The notes: generated by a model from the sequence alone, not told the origin. 64,000 nucleotides of DNA from Bacillota bacterium (GCA_023457255.1 JAEWMB010000020.1:372001-436000); one strand, 5' to 3'. Shown: positions 26,878-36,099, numbered from the stretch's first letter. Numbers and translations are program-made.

Positions 26878-27870
26878 ATGGCAACAATTAAAGATATAGC
26901 AGCAAAGCTAGGTGTATCAATAAGCACCGTATCAAAAGGCCTGCATGGGGCAAGTGATATCAGTGAGGAAATGCGTCAGCAAGTACTGGATACCGCAGTA
27001 ATGTTAGGATATGTTGTAAAAGAAAAAAAATCCCAAGATCATCATAAAGTTTGCATTATGGTTGAAAATATGGATTATGAAAATATCAATCAATTCGGCT
27101 ACGAACTCATTACCGGATTTAAATTAATGGCACAAGAACAACAATATCAGGTCGATGTAATCCCAATGGATGTTTATACTCAGATGCAGCAATCCTATGA
27201 CACTTATATGAAACAACAAGGATACAGCGGTGCATTCTTTCTTGGTTTTGAAATGACCGATGCTTATATGCAGCAATTAAAGCATACCACGATCCCTACC
27301 GTCCTATTTGATAATTACATATCAAATAAACACGTTGCTTATATTGGTACGGACAACCATATCGGTACAAAATCCTTAGTAAACTATTTGTATGAAAACG
27401 GTCATAAAAAAATTGCGTTATTAAATGGTTCTAAAAACAGTTATGTATCTAACTTGCGCTATGAAGGTTTTCTCGCTGCCATGAGAGATGTAGGATTGGA
27501 CATCGATGAAAATTTGATTGGCTATGGTATCAGCTTCTTGCCGGAAACCGCAAGTTCTTATATTCCGCAATTTGTAGAAAACGGAGCTACTGCGGTAGTA
27601 TGTGCCAGTGATTTAATTGCCGCGGGAGCTATTAATGAAATTCATAAACTTGGTTTAAGAGTACCGGAGGATATCAGTATCACCGGATTTGATGATCTGC
27701 CAATTGCTAAATATTTAGCACCGCCGCTCACTACAATTCGACAGGAACGATTTACCTTAGGAAAAACAGCATTTACCTTGCTTTCGCAGTTAATTTCTTC
27801 GGTTCCGGTCAGTACGATGCTCTTTCACTCGGAATTAGTTATTAGAGAATCTGTATGTAAAGCAAAATAG
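26878..27870 (+). CDS. LacI-family regulator, probably MalR
   Basis: The 330-residue protein opens with the LacI helix-turn-helix (TIKDIAAKLGVSISTVSKGL), a hinge helix region (~45-58), and a periplasmic-binding-protein-like sensor domain ending in the usual TTIRQERFTLGKTAF segment. The ATG at 26878 has GGAGG five bases upstream; an in-frame ATG at 26866 overlaps that site. It is divergent from malE. CG-centred palindromes at its own promoter, at malE and upstream of pulA make a maltodextrin-responsive repressor the best guess. The ligand is not known. Confidence 0.88.
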   Translation: MATIKDIAAKLGVSISTVSKGLHGASDISEEMRQQVLDTAVMLGYVVKEKKSQDHHKVCIMVENMDYENINQFGYELITGFKLMAQEQQYQVDVIPMDVYTQMQQSYDTYMKQQGYSGAFFLGFEMTDAYMQQLKHTTIPTVLFDNYISNKHVAYIGTDNHIGTKSLVNYLYENGHKKIALLNGSKNSYVSNLRYEGFLAAMRDVGLDIDENLIGYGISFLPETASSYIPQFVENGATAVVCASDLIAAGAINEIHKLGLRVPEDISITGFDDLPIAKYLAPPLTTIRQERFTLGKTAFTLLSQLISSVPVSTMLFHSELVIRESVCKAK

Positions 27871-27922
27871 CCCGCTTAAATTAATCCATAAGACAATCAA
27901 TATTCCCAAGATAAATAACGTA

Positions 27923-27964
27923 AATAACCCCCATAGCACGCTCTATCATGCCTGAGGGGTTATT
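27923..27964 (+). terminator. Probable terminator of the LacI-type gene
   Basis: AATAACCCC (27923-27931) pairs with GGGGTTATT (27956-27964), 53 bases after the stop codon. The tail CTTCTATAG is only moderately T-rich. Confidence 0.5.
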
Positions 27965-28024
27965 CTTCTATAGTTACAGCGCATACCTTGATGTAAGTCA
28001 GTCAATTCTTTTCTCTGCATATCA

Positions 28025-28393
28025 CTATATTGTCTTATAGTTGCTTATAATTCTTTCTAATTCCATAACCTCCGCTTGTTTTAAACTTTGATTATTTAAG
28101 TATTCCACTAAAAATGTATTGAGGGAACCGTTAAATAATTTGTCTAATAGCACTTTAGTTTCCGTACGTTGCACGGTCCTTTTGGAGATGGCGGCTTTAC
28201 ACAGGAATCCCGGCTCTTCTCGGAGAACTGCCCCTTTTTCAATCAGACGCTTGATTACGGTATAGGTAGTATTCTTTTCCCAACCGACATATTCTTTGAT
28301 TATTTTTGCAATATCCTTCGCTGCCAGTGTTTTATTCGACCACAAAAGTTCCATAATATTAAGTTCACCTTCATGCAATCTTATTTCTCCCAT
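28025..28393 (-). CDS. BlaI/MecI/CopY-type repressor
   Basis: The 122-residue protein has the family's winged helix (ELNIMELLWSNKTLAAKDIAK, then KNTTYTVIKRLIEKGAV, ~10-65) and a C-terminal dimerisation helix pair. Members repress beta-lactamase, PBP2a or copper-export genes until a sensor protease (BlaR1) or metal releases them. No BlaR1-type sensor or beta-lactamase gene is next to it, so it is an orphan here. GAGGAG precedes the ATG. Its own promoter carries overlapping GTAG/CTAC palindromes, so self-repression is likely. The next gene on the strand beyond it is unrelated. Confidence 0.85.
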   Translation of the reverse strand: MGEIRLHEGELNIMELLWSNKTLAAKDIAKIIKEYVGWEKNTTYTVIKRLIEKGAVLREEPGFLCKAAISKRTVQRTETKVLLDKLFNGSLNTFLVEYLNNQSLKQAEVMELERIISNYKTI

Positions 28394-28466
28394 ATTTTGC
28401 TTCTCCTCACAAGCACTATGTTCTTTATGCTCATTCTTTACAATTTATAGATTTCATAAGTTTATT

Positions 28467-28525
28467 CTACTATCGTAGTTGGTAACAACTACCATAATTC
28501 TACCGAATTAGAATTAATTTGTCAA
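28467..28525 (-). promoter_or_regulatory. Promoter and overlapping operator palindromes of the BlaI-type gene
   Basis: On the minus strand TTGACA (28525-28520) and TAGAAT (28502-28497) are 17 bases apart. Over the expected start lie two overlapping dyads: GTAGTTG/CAACTAC (28475-28481, 28486-28492) and CTAC/GTAG (28467-28470, 28475-28478). BlaI-family operators have TACA/TGTA-type dyads of similar size. Confidence 0.65.
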
Positions 28526-28531
28526 TCTCTC

Positions 28532-29812
28532 TCATAAGCAAAACATTGCATAATATGGTAAATGCTTCACTTGATTTGAGTACTCATAATTACGATTTGA
28601 AATCTTGATGGAGTAGGGGATTTCATGTGCTGCACGGAAGATGCTTACACTCTTTGATCTGGTATTTTCATTCGTCTTTATCTCAAGAGGTATGACACCA
28701 TCGTTATTTTGTATTAAAAAATCTATCTTGGCTTGGCTATTAGACTCCCAGAAATTCGGAAGATATCCTCTTGCTATCAGACTTTGCATAATATAGTTAT
28801 CCAATATCGCCTTTTCTATCAAATCGTTTTTCATACCCAAGAAAAGAGGATTTTTTCGAATCAGCGTATTTAGTATTCCAACATCCGATACATAAAGCTT
28901 AAATTGTAATGCTTCCGGACTTATTGTAATACCTTCTGTTTTGTCATAAGTACCCTTTGCACATTTGTACACCAAAGAATTCATCACAAGATATCGGATT
29001 ACATCTTTATAAAGAGCATAGGTTGCTCCCTTTCGAATCAAGCGATATTGAAACTTTTTATTTTCCTTTAATAATTGCTCCACCATCACAGAACAAACCT
29101 GATTGAGCTTTAAGGCATCGCTTTCCGAATGCTTTTCCTTAGCAAAAACCAGAATGGAGGAGTAAATTTGTTGATGGATTTCAGCGACATTATTCGTACT
29201 TTCCATGGTAATATAATCATTGACCGCCGCAGGCATACCGCCGACCAAAAGATAATCTTCGAATATCGCCAAAAGCTCCTTATGTACAATTTCAGGGATC
29301 TTACGATTGGTCTGATAATGCCCTTTGATCACTTCAGCATACCATTCATCTCCTTGTGCGGCCAAAAATTCATCAAATTCCATCGGATAAAGAGCAAAAC
29401 TGTCATAATACTTATAATCAAGCTCTATTAATTCACTGGAAAGGACTAACATTGGAACACAATTACCTGTCGCAAGATAATGATTAAGTGCTTCTATTGC
29501 CTCCTTACAGAACGTTATTTCATCCAAAATAATTAATAAATTCCCGGATAGTTCCAAAGGAATTTCATAATACCGGTATAATAATTCAATAAAGCTTAAT
29601 TCACTTTCAACCGAATAAGCAGCTTTTTGAAATAAGTTACATACAGCCGCATTGGTTTCAAAGTTAACATAGAGATTACCTTCGTAGAAGGATTTTGCAA
29701 AATCAAGTGCTAAGTAAGTTTTACCGACACCTTTGATGCCGGTAATCCACATAGGTCTTCTAAAGTTTTGTTCTTTCCATGTAATTAATTTTTTTATCGC
29801 ATTGCGTTTCAC
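28532..29812 (-). CDS. AAA ATPase with DUF4143 domain
   Basis: The 426-residue protein has an N-terminal AAA_14-type domain with Walker A GIKGVGKT (~24-31) and Walker B LLIILDEIT (~91-99). The C-terminal half matches DUF4143: FKLYVSDVGIL and FWESNSQAKIDFLIQ, followed by PLEIKTNEN, resembling a nuclease-like D-EXK core. Such proteins are common, often scattered among genomes, and of unknown role. The GTG start directly follows the rluD stop with no base between; GAGG lies nine bases before it inside the rluD end. It may be a late addition to the rluD operon. Confidence 0.8.
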   Translation of the reverse strand: MKRNAIKKLITWKEQNFRRPMWITGIKGVGKTYLALDFAKSFYEGNLYVNFETNAAVCNLFQKAAYSVESELSFIELLYRYYEIPLELSGNLLIILDEITFCKEAIEALNHYLATGNCVPMLVLSSELIELDYKYYDSFALYPMEFDEFLAAQGDEWYAEVIKGHYQTNRKIPEIVHKELLAIFEDYLLVGGMPAAVNDYITMESTNNVAEIHQQIYSSILVFAKEKHSESDALKLNQVCSVMVEQLLKENKKFQYRLIRKGATYALYKDVIRYLVMNSLVYKCAKGTYDKTEGITISPEALQFKLYVSDVGILNTLIRKNPLFLGMKNDLIEKAILDNYIMQSLIARGYLPNFWESNSQAKIDFLIQNNDGVIPLEIKTNENTRSKSVSIFRAAHEIPYSIKISNRNYEYSNQVKHLPYYAMFCL

Positions 29813-30736
29813 CTAGTTACACCTCAATTTTTCAATCAATTGCACAAAGTATTCGGGCAATGGAGCCTCAAATTCCATATACTCTTTCGTTGTTGGATGA
29901 AGGAATCCTAACACTCTGGCATGTAAAGTCTGCCCTTCAAGATGAAATTTATCTTTCTCCGGTCCATATACATCATCACCTAATAAAGGATGACGTATGC
30001 TCGCCATATGAACACGGATTTGGTGAGTACGTCCTGTTTTTAACGTACATTCGATATGAGCAGATTGGGAAAAATTCTCCAAAACGTGATAATCTGTAAC
30101 TGCATTCTTACCGTTTTTGGGGTTGATTGCCATCTTCTTACGTTCTATAGGATGTCTTCCAATAGGGGCATCTATAGATCCTTCCATCTGCTTAAAGGGA
30201 TTATAGGCAATTGCTTCATATCTTCTAGTAATCGAATGCACTTTTAATTGTTCTGCTATCGATTGATGAGATTTATCATTTTTACAAACAACCAATACTC
30301 CGGTAGTATTCCTATCAATGCGATGAACAATTCCGGGTCTCATTACTCCATTAATTCCAGATAGTCTATCTTTGCAATGATATAATAATGCATTTACCAA
30401 AGTACCGGTATAATGCCCTGCAGCCGGATGAACTACCATTCCTTTGGGTTTATTAATTACGATAATATCCTCATCTTCATATAAGATATCAAGGGGAATA
30501 TTCTCTGCCGTTATCTCTAAGGATACAGGTTCAGGGATTTCATAGGTAAGTAGATCTCCCTCTCTCAGACGGTAATTAGCTTTCACCGCATTACCATTTA
30601 CCTTCACAAGGCAATCCCTAATTAATCTCTGAACATAAGAACGAGAAAGTCCCTCCTCCATTTCCGCAAGAAAGCTATCGATACGGTCATCCTCATTCTC
30701 ACGATCAATCCAGCATGTTTTTATGTTATTCTCCAT
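29813..30736 (-). CDS. rluD: RluD-family pseudouridine synthase
   Basis: Converts specific uridines of ribosomal RNA to pseudouridine. The 307-residue protein has an N-terminal S4 RNA-binding domain (~15-65) and a catalytic domain with HRIDRNTTGVLV, in which Asp141 is the essential nucleophile, and INKPKGMVVHPA upstream. The length and S4 domain fit RluD/YlyB rather than RluA. AGAGGACA precedes the ATG. It follows lspA, the usual order in Firmicutes. Which uridines it modifies is inferred from the family only. Confidence 0.92.
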   Translation of the reverse strand: MENNIKTCWIDRENEDDRIDSFLAEMEEGLSRSYVQRLIRDCLVKVNGNAVKANYRLREGDLLTYEIPEPVSLEITAENIPLDILYEDEDIIVINKPKGMVVHPAAGHYTGTLVNALLYHCKDRLSGINGVMRPGIVHRIDRNTTGVLVVCKNDKSHQSIAEQLKVHSITRRYEAIAYNPFKQMEGSIDAPIGRHPIERKKMAINPKNGKNAVTDYHVLENFSQSAHIECTLKTGRTHQIRVHMASIRHPLLGDDVYGPEKDKFHLEGQTLHARVLGFLHPTTKEYMEFEAPLPEYFVQLIEKLRCN

Positions 30737-30821
30737 TCTGTGTCCTCTTATCTTTTAGCTCTTTTTATCATTTATTGCTCCTCTGCAATAGATTGATGTA
30801 CTTACTACCGCTTGTATCTGA

Positions 30822-31346
30822 CTAATCCTTCTTTTTCCTGCTTAGGCAGGCAAAATCGTCGTCTTTATAATAAAACAAAAGCAAAATTGCGAACAAAACC
30901 GTGGAACATGTTATATAAATATCCGCAACGTTAAATACCGGAAAATCAATTAGCTCAAAATAGATAAAATCAATGACATGACCAAATAAAATTCGATCAA
31001 TTAAATTATTTCCGGCAGCACCGGCAGCTATAAATACCAGAATATAACGCAGTGCATTATATTTTTTTATTCTTGGCAGTTTGAAAAACAAATAAGCCAT
31101 AACAAGGACAGCCGCCGCCGTAATAAACGTTAAAAGGTAGGCTTTGCCGCTAAAGATTCCCCAAGCCGCACCATCATTTTCATGATAGATTAATTTTAGT
31201 GCCTTTGGTATTATAACAAACGAATCTCCATCCACGAATTCTAGCTTTGCAAAATATTTTGTAATCTGATCAAGGACAAGCAGTATCACAAACAAAATGC
31301 CATACTTAACATAAGTTTTTTTTGTTAATAAATTCTCCTGTTCCAT
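30822..31346 (-). CDS. lspA: Lipoprotein signal peptidase (signal peptidase II)
   Basis: Aspartic membrane protease that removes the signal peptide from prolipoproteins, among them the MalE, amylase, NagZ-like and carboxypeptidase lipoproteins of this window. The 174 residues hold four membrane helices. NNLIDR (Asp117) and FNVAD (Asp142) carry the catalytic pair. AAAGG and the ATG lie just after the aroB stop, with six bases between the genes. The C-terminal tail is short and charged. Confidence 0.95.
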   Translation of the reverse strand: MEQENLLTKKTYVKYGILFVILLVLDQITKYFAKLEFVDGDSFVIIPKALKLIYHENDGAAWGIFSGKAYLLTFITAAAVLVMAYLFFKLPRIKKYNALRYILVFIAAGAAGNNLIDRILFGHVIDFIYFELIDFPVFNVADIYITCSTVLFAILLLFYYKDDDFACLSRKKKD

Positions 31347-31352
31347 TCTAAG

Positions 31353-32456
31353 TTACCTTTCTTCCATGATGTACGCAATCGCCTGAATAAGTTCTTCCTC
31401 CGTTATCGTAGTATCTATAAAGGCTTCACCAATACTGCGCAGTAATATAAACTTGATTTGACCCGCATCCATTTTTTTATCACGATACATAGCTTCCAGG
31501 ATATTTTCTATCTCTAACCTTTTCACTTTTATTGGCAGATGAAATCCCCTTATTGTAGATAGGATATCTTCCTGTTCTTCTTTTGATAAATAACCTCTCC
31601 GACAGGAAAGATAAGACGCCGCAGCCATGCCAATCGCTACACATTCTCCATGTAATAAGGTAAATCCCATCCATTTTTCAACTGCATGTCCAATGGTATG
31701 CCCAAAATTGAGCCAAGCTCTTTCCTTCTGCTCTTTCGGATCAATCTCTACCACCGAACGTTTTATCTCACAGCTTCGTCCAACCATTTTTCGCAGAACA
31801 AATGCGTCTTTTGCAAAGATTGCTTCCCTGTTCTCTTTTAGCCATTCATAGTAAGCTTTATCTTTAATTAATCCATGCTTTATTATTTCTCCCATTCCAG
31901 AAAGATAAACTCGTTCCTCTAATGTCTTTAGGCAATTTAAATTCATATAAACACAGGAGGGCATATAAAATGCTCCTACCATGTTCTTATATGCTTTAAA
32001 ATCAACTCCGGTTTTTCCTCCAATACTGGAATCAACCATTGCTAAAAGAGACGTAGGAACCTGTAAGAAGCGTATTCCTCTTAGATAGGTTGCCGCAGTA
32101 TAACCAGTCAGGTCACCCACTACACCGCCGCCAAGTGCTAACAATACATCCTTACGGTCAAAACTCTCCTGAATCAAATACTCATAAAGATTCTGTACTG
32201 TCTCAAGATTTTTATTGTCTTCGCCTGCCGGAAAAACAAACGATACCACCCTGCCGGCACTGCCCCTCATAAGCTCTTCTAAATTCTTAAGATAATAAAG
32301 TGCTACATTACTGTCTGTAACAATACATAGTTTTCTGTTTTTTAAATCAAGAGTTTTGATCTCTTCGATTAATTCCATATAGGAATCTTTCAGAACAATA
32401 TCATAGCATGGCTCCTCTTCATATTTTACTTCCAGTCTATTATATAATTCAAGCAT
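31353..32456 (-). CDS. aroB: 3-dehydroquinate synthase
   Basis: Second enzyme of the shikimate pathway, making dehydroquinate from DAHP with NAD and zinc. Visible signatures are GGGVVGDLTGYTAATYLRGI with the NAD site, VDSSIGGKTGVD, a GEIIKHGLI segment, and the metal-ligand histidines in NFGHTIGHAVE and LLHGECVAIGM. The length of 367 residues is normal. AAGGAGG precedes the ATG. It is the only aromatic-pathway gene here and sits inside the divIVA-lspA division cluster, an unexpected neighbour. Confidence 0.95.
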   Translation of the reverse strand: MLELYNRLEVKYEEEPCYDIVLKDSYMELIEEIKTLDLKNRKLCIVTDSNVALYYLKNLEELMRGSAGRVVSFVFPAGEDNKNLETVQNLYEYLIQESFDRKDVLLALGGGVVGDLTGYTAATYLRGIRFLQVPTSLLAMVDSSIGGKTGVDFKAYKNMVGAFYMPSCVYMNLNCLKTLEERVYLSGMGEIIKHGLIKDKAYYEWLKENREAIFAKDAFVLRKMVGRSCEIKRSVVEIDPKEQKERAWLNFGHTIGHAVEKWMGFTLLHGECVAIGMAAASYLSCRRGYLSKEEQEDILSTIRGFHLPIKVKRLEIENILEAMYRDKKMDAGQIKFILLRSIGEAFIDTTITEEELIQAIAYIMEER

Positions 32457-32467
32457 GGTTTTCCTCC

Positions 32468-33361
32468 TTAATCTTCCTCATCCTCCAGATTAATAAAGGA
32501 AAATTCGTCCTGACTGCCTTCTGCTTTTTCCCCTGCATAGGAAGAGGTTCCTTTCATTAACTCATTGTATTCCTCTAATGTGATTTCCTCACTTGCCGCA
32601 CTGACTTGTTCCAGTGAATTCCTATAATCTGTGTCTGTATTTTGATTTTGTTTCTTTTTACCGCCGTTATTATTTATATTATTTTTATTAAATGAATTAT
32701 GATTCTTATTATTTGTATAACGGTTTTTAGTACCTACTCTTGAATCATAACTATTATTCTTAGTTACAACCGAAGGTATTACTTTCTTTTCTATCTTATG
32801 CTCGGAAGCCTCTGCCGGTTTTCCCGACTCATTAATATTTCGATTATTGTCCTCTGCTGAACTATTTTCCTCTCTATCTTTCACTGTAACAAAAGTTTCA
32901 ATTTTGGCGAGGCTGATATCAAAAGATCTGCTCTCCAATAATTCGATTTGTGCAGCCGCTAAATTTTTAAATTGTAATTTATATTTTTCATACTGCTGCA
33001 ATAATCCTATTGTTTGAGCATGAATATGTTCCAATTCATTTTTCGCATCCGCTACGATAAGCTGTGCCCTTGTCATAGCTTCATTTTCGATATTTTTTGC
33101 AGTAACAAATGCCTGTGCTTTTGTATCTTCTGCTGTTTTCTCAGCAAGAACCAAAGCTTTTTGTAATGTCTTTTCAATTGTCTTATAGTATTGAATCCCT
33201 TCCGTTAAGACAGAAATCTTGTCCCTCATCTCCATATTTTCACGATAAATCTGCTCATAGCTTAACAATACCTCACGAAAGAAGGCATCCACATCCTTCT
33301 TATCATACCCAAGTCCACCGGATTTGAAGGTTTTACTTTGTATTTCTATTGGTGTAATCAT
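32468..33361 (-). CDS. divIVA: DivIVA-domain cell division protein
   Basis: The first ~150 residues are DivIVA-like: MITPIEIQSKTFKSGGLGYD (membrane-curvature-sensing N-terminus) and long coiled coils. The middle and tail (~165-297) are low-complexity, rich in Asn, Lys and Ser, and likely unstructured. DivIVA proteins gather at negatively curved membrane at poles and septa and recruit other factors. GGAGG precedes the ATG. It follows ylmH by 12 bases, as in the classic ylm cluster. With MinC, MinD and MinE also encoded nearby, the role need not be that of Bacillus DivIVA. Confidence 0.9.
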   Translation of the reverse strand: MITPIEIQSKTFKSGGLGYDKKDVDAFFREVLLSYEQIYRENMEMRDKISVLTEGIQYYKTIEKTLQKALVLAEKTAEDTKAQAFVTAKNIENEAMTRAQLIVADAKNELEHIHAQTIGLLQQYEKYKLQFKNLAAAQIELLESRSFDISLAKIETFVTVKDREENSSAEDNNRNINESGKPAEASEHKIEKKVIPSVVTKNNSYDSRVGTKNRYTNNKNHNSFNKNNINNNGGKKKQNQNTDTDYRNSLEQVSAASEEITLEEYNELMKGTSSYAGEKAEGSQDEFSFINLEDEED

Positions 33362-33373
33362 ATCCTATTCCTC

Positions 33374-34177
33374 CTATTGGTATATAGATAATGTTGCGTA
33401 TATTCTTCCTTTTTTGGAGATACCACCCTGTTCTTTCACCTTGAATTTACCGTAGCCTCGCACAGAAACAATATCTTCAGGTTTTAACATATAACTATTG
33501 GAAGTTACCAATCTTGCATTGACAAATACTTTTTCGCCAGCGATCAAGCCGGTAATACTGCTCCTTGAGGTACGAAAAGCGAGTGCAATAAGGGAATCCA
33601 AACGAAAAGAAGCAACGCTGCCGGTTACTTCTTTAAAAGATATGGTGGCTTGTATTTCTTCTGGCTTAATCACTTCAACACGAACAATATTGTGTCTTAC
33701 TTTACCAAGGCTTATCTTTACATATTCACTTAGCAGCGCATCACAATAACAATAAGCCTCTTTCCCTCTCACTAAGATGTCTCCAAGCTTTTCTCGTTCT
33801 ATACCGACATTAAGGATTGCCCCTAAATAATCTCTGTGATCAGTTTCCTGTGCAAATTTTTCACTTGCCGGATAGATTTTAAGACACTTGATCGGATAAT
33901 CATTTTTATCTTCAGTTTCTAAAAAAAGGCTGCCTTGCTCTCTGATTCGGTCTCCATGAAAGCAAATACGAACCCTCTCTGCTCCCTCATATCCACCATA
34001 CTTGGAGAATGCTAACAAGGGTAGTTCTTTCTCCATACTATGAAATATACTGATCTCGTTAATATTCAAGAAATCAGTATACACACATATCTCCTTATGA
34101 TAAGCACTTTTCGCTGATTCCAATATCATCTTGCGAAATAAGAGCTCTTCTTTCTCCAAATTCACAGTATTCTCCAT
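33374..34177 (-). CDS. ylmH: S4-domain RNA-binding protein YlmH
   Basis: The 267-residue protein (from ATG 34177) has an N-terminal YlmH domain and a C-terminal S4 domain (~185-255), seen in FRLDSLIALAFRTSRSSITG and GEKVFVNARLV. YlmH proteins bind RNA or ribosomes, and work on Bacillus links the family to rescue of stalled ribosomes. The ATG at 34177 is favoured over a TTG at 34213, though its ribosome site (GTGGTGG) is weak. It lies between yggT and divIVA in the conserved ylm order. Confidence 0.9.
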   Translation of the reverse strand: MENTVNLEKEELLFRKMILESAKSAYHKEICVYTDFLNINEISIFHSMEKELPLLAFSKYGGYEGAERVRICFHGDRIREQGSLFLETEDKNDYPIKCLKIYPASEKFAQETDHRDYLGAILNVGIEREKLGDILVRGKEAYCYCDALLSEYVKISLGKVRHNIVRVEVIKPEEIQATISFKEVTGSVASFRLDSLIALAFRTSRSSITGLIAGEKVFVNARLVTSNSYMLKPEDIVSVRGYGKFKVKEQGGISKKGRIYATLSIYQ

Positions 34178-34255
34178 TCTGCCACCACTTTGTGTCTTGC
34201 TGCGGCAGCACAAATTTTAAATTGTTTACAATTCAATTTGTTCCTTCTTCTTTTC

Positions 34256-34516
34256 TTATCCACCGATTAACTGCTGTAAATACGACAAAATAAGAAACGC
34301 TATAATCGGTGATAAATCAGTAATAGCAGTAAAAAAACTAGAATGGCTTAACAATATTCTTACTGGATTTAAAATCGGGTCTAATACAAACCTTAATGGT
34401 TTTTTTATAAAAGAAACAGAAAACATATCAACGAAAATCTGTATCAATAAAAAAACTTGCAGTATAGTAAAAAAGATTGAAAAAGACTTCGTTAATAATA
34501 GACTTATTGGCATCAT
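34256..34516 (-). CDS. ylmG: YggT-family membrane protein
   Basis: This 86-residue protein has two hydrophobic segments (~5-28 and ~60-84), the YggT layout. Residues DPILNPVRILL match the conserved amphipathic stretch. The family (YlmG) affects cell shape, division or membrane protein distribution in various organisms, without a known biochemical role. It starts one base after the sepF stop, with AAGGA inside the sepF end, so the two genes are coupled. Confidence 0.85.
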   Translation of the reverse strand: MMPISLLLTKSFSIFFTILQVFLLIQIFVDMFSVSFIKKPLRFVLDPILNPVRILLSHSSFFTAITDLSPIIAFLILSYLQQLIGG

Positions 34517-34517
34517 T

Positions 34518-35138
34518 CTAAAAATCCTTATTTAATGTTGGTACTTCAAAACCATTTTGGCGAATTAAATCCAGGTAATCACCTGATATATCTACCGAAT
34601 CCGGTGATATAATAAAAATATAGCTGGAAATCTGATGTAATTTACCATTTAAAGCATATACTGCACCAGAAATAAAGTCCATGACACGCTGAGCAATGTC
34701 CACATCAAACCCCTCTAAGTTGATAACCGCAGCACGTCCTGATAATAACATATCACAGATGTCCTGGGAATCCTCAAAACTAGTTGGTTTCATAATGCAT
34801 ACTTCTAAACCCTTCTGAGGATTTCTGATAGGAACTACCTTACCGACATTGTTCTTTTCTATACGCTGGGAACGTTCTCTTCTTAAATCCGCAAAATCTG
34901 TTGAGCCTGATGATGCAGAAAGCCTTGAAGAACTACTTACCGGAGCTTCCTCAGAGGCCAAAGATCTTTGAGAGGAAAATGTCCTTTTCTCCTGTTTTAC
35001 AGCTTGTCTTTGTTCTTGCCTTTCTACTTTCTTACGTTCTTTCTCCTCCAGTTCGCTTACGTAATCATCATAATCGTCCAAATCATCATCATCTGTCAGC
35101 TTTAAGGAATCCAAAATATTTTTAAACAAATTTGCCAT
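34518..35138 (-). CDS. sepF: Cell division protein SepF
   Basis: SepF polymerises into rings that bind the FtsZ tail and align it with the membrane. The 206 residues contain an N-terminal amphipathic helix (MANLFKNILDSLKL), an acidic/charged linker (~15-105) and the SepF core: GLEVCIMKPTSFEDSQDICD, then GRAAVINLEGFDVDIAQRVM. GGAGA precedes the ATG. The linker is longer than in Bacillus. Its place between yggS and yggT is the standard one. Confidence 0.93.
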   Translation of the reverse strand: MANLFKNILDSLKLTDDDDLDDYDDYVSELEEKERKKVERQEQRQAVKQEKRTFSSQRSLASEEAPVSSSSRLSASSGSTDFADLRRERSQRIEKNNVGKVVPIRNPQKGLEVCIMKPTSFEDSQDICDMLLSGRAAVINLEGFDVDIAQRVMDFISGAVYALNGKLHQISSYIFIISPDSVDISGDYLDLIRQNGFEVPTLNKDF

Positions 35139-35159
35139 AGCACAATCTCCTAACCTTAT

Positions 35160-35909
35160 TTATTCGCTATAATTGCGCTCCCCAAAGATACCGGTTCCTA
35201 CGCGAACCATGGTAGAGCCTTCTTCTATTGCTACCTCATAGTCACCGGTCATTCCCATCGAAAGTATTTTCATAGTTACATTATCAATGTTTTTTTCATT
35301 GATGTCAACATATAATTGGTGCATTTTTTTAAAAAAGGATCTATTTTCCTCAGCGTTTTCCGTATAAGGCGCCACTGTCATTAAGCCTTTGACACGTATC
35401 GAGGACAAGCTTGAAATCTCGCGTATCAGTGCCTCCGCCTCGCTTGGTTTGACACCAAATTTCGACTCTTCGTCAGCAATATTTATCTCTATTAATATAT
35501 CGACTATGACGCCTTTTTTCTTAGCTTCGATATTGATCTGTTCTGCTAGCCGTAAAGAATCAACAGAGTGTATCAACTTAACTTTATCTATTATATATTT
35601 TACTTTATTTCTCTGCAAATGCCCTATCATATGCCAGTTTATCTCATGAGATAAATTGGCTGTCTGTGCTGTCGGGAATTCAGTTTGATTATCCCTCAGA
35701 AATGACTTTACTTTTTCATCTTTATCACATAGTTCCTGAACTTTGTTTTCTCCAAATTCCCTGATTCCGGCATTATAAGCTTCTTTTAACATAGTAATCG
35801 GTTTCGTCTTACTAACTGCAATTAATACGACTTCCTCTTTCGACCGATGACTTCGCTTGCATGCCTCTTCAATTCTTTGCAGTACATTTGTTATATTATT
35901 TTGAATCAT
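35160..35909 (-). CDS. yggS: YggS-family PLP homeostasis protein
   Basis: A single-domain, alanine-racemase-like barrel that binds pyridoxal phosphate without known enzymatic turnover and helps balance B6 and amino-acid pools. In the 249-residue product (from the chosen start) IAVSKTKP contains the PLP lysine; KVQELCDK, NWHMIGHLQRNK, HSVDS and LSMGMTGDYEVAIEEGS are family signatures. GGAGG lies five bases before the ATG at 35909, so the in-frame ATG 8 codons upstream is not used. It opens the ylm cluster. Confidence 0.93.
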   Translation of the reverse strand: MIQNNITNVLQRIEEACKRSHRSKEEVVLIAVSKTKPITMLKEAYNAGIREFGENKVQELCDKDEKVKSFLRDNQTEFPTAQTANLSHEINWHMIGHLQRNKVKYIIDKVKLIHSVDSLRLAEQINIEAKKKGVIVDILIEINIADEESKFGVKPSEAEALIREISSLSSIRVKGLMTVAPYTENAEENRSFFKKMHQLYVDINEKNIDNVTMKILSMGMTGDYEVAIEEGSTMVRVGTGIFGERNYSE

Positions 35910-36001
35910 AGAAGCCTCCATTCTGGCTTTCATTAATTATTTATCTATAAGCCTCCAAAGCCTTAATATCTTTTCCACAAAGTTATTCCAGTATGAAACC
36001 T

Positions 36002-36034
36002 ATTATCGGAACTATGGATACTTGTTCCGATAAT
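36002..36034 (-). terminator. Hairpin after the HlyD-like gene
   Basis: A perfect 11-bp stem (36002-36012 with 36024-36034) follows the HlyD-like gene on the minus strand. The T-run is weak, so termination may be partial and the gene could feed the ylm cluster. Confidence 0.45.
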
Positions 36035-36099
36035 CAAATTAGCGGACAAAAACGCACCTCCGATAAGTTATATTATTGAAACTAAGTACTTTCTATTCT

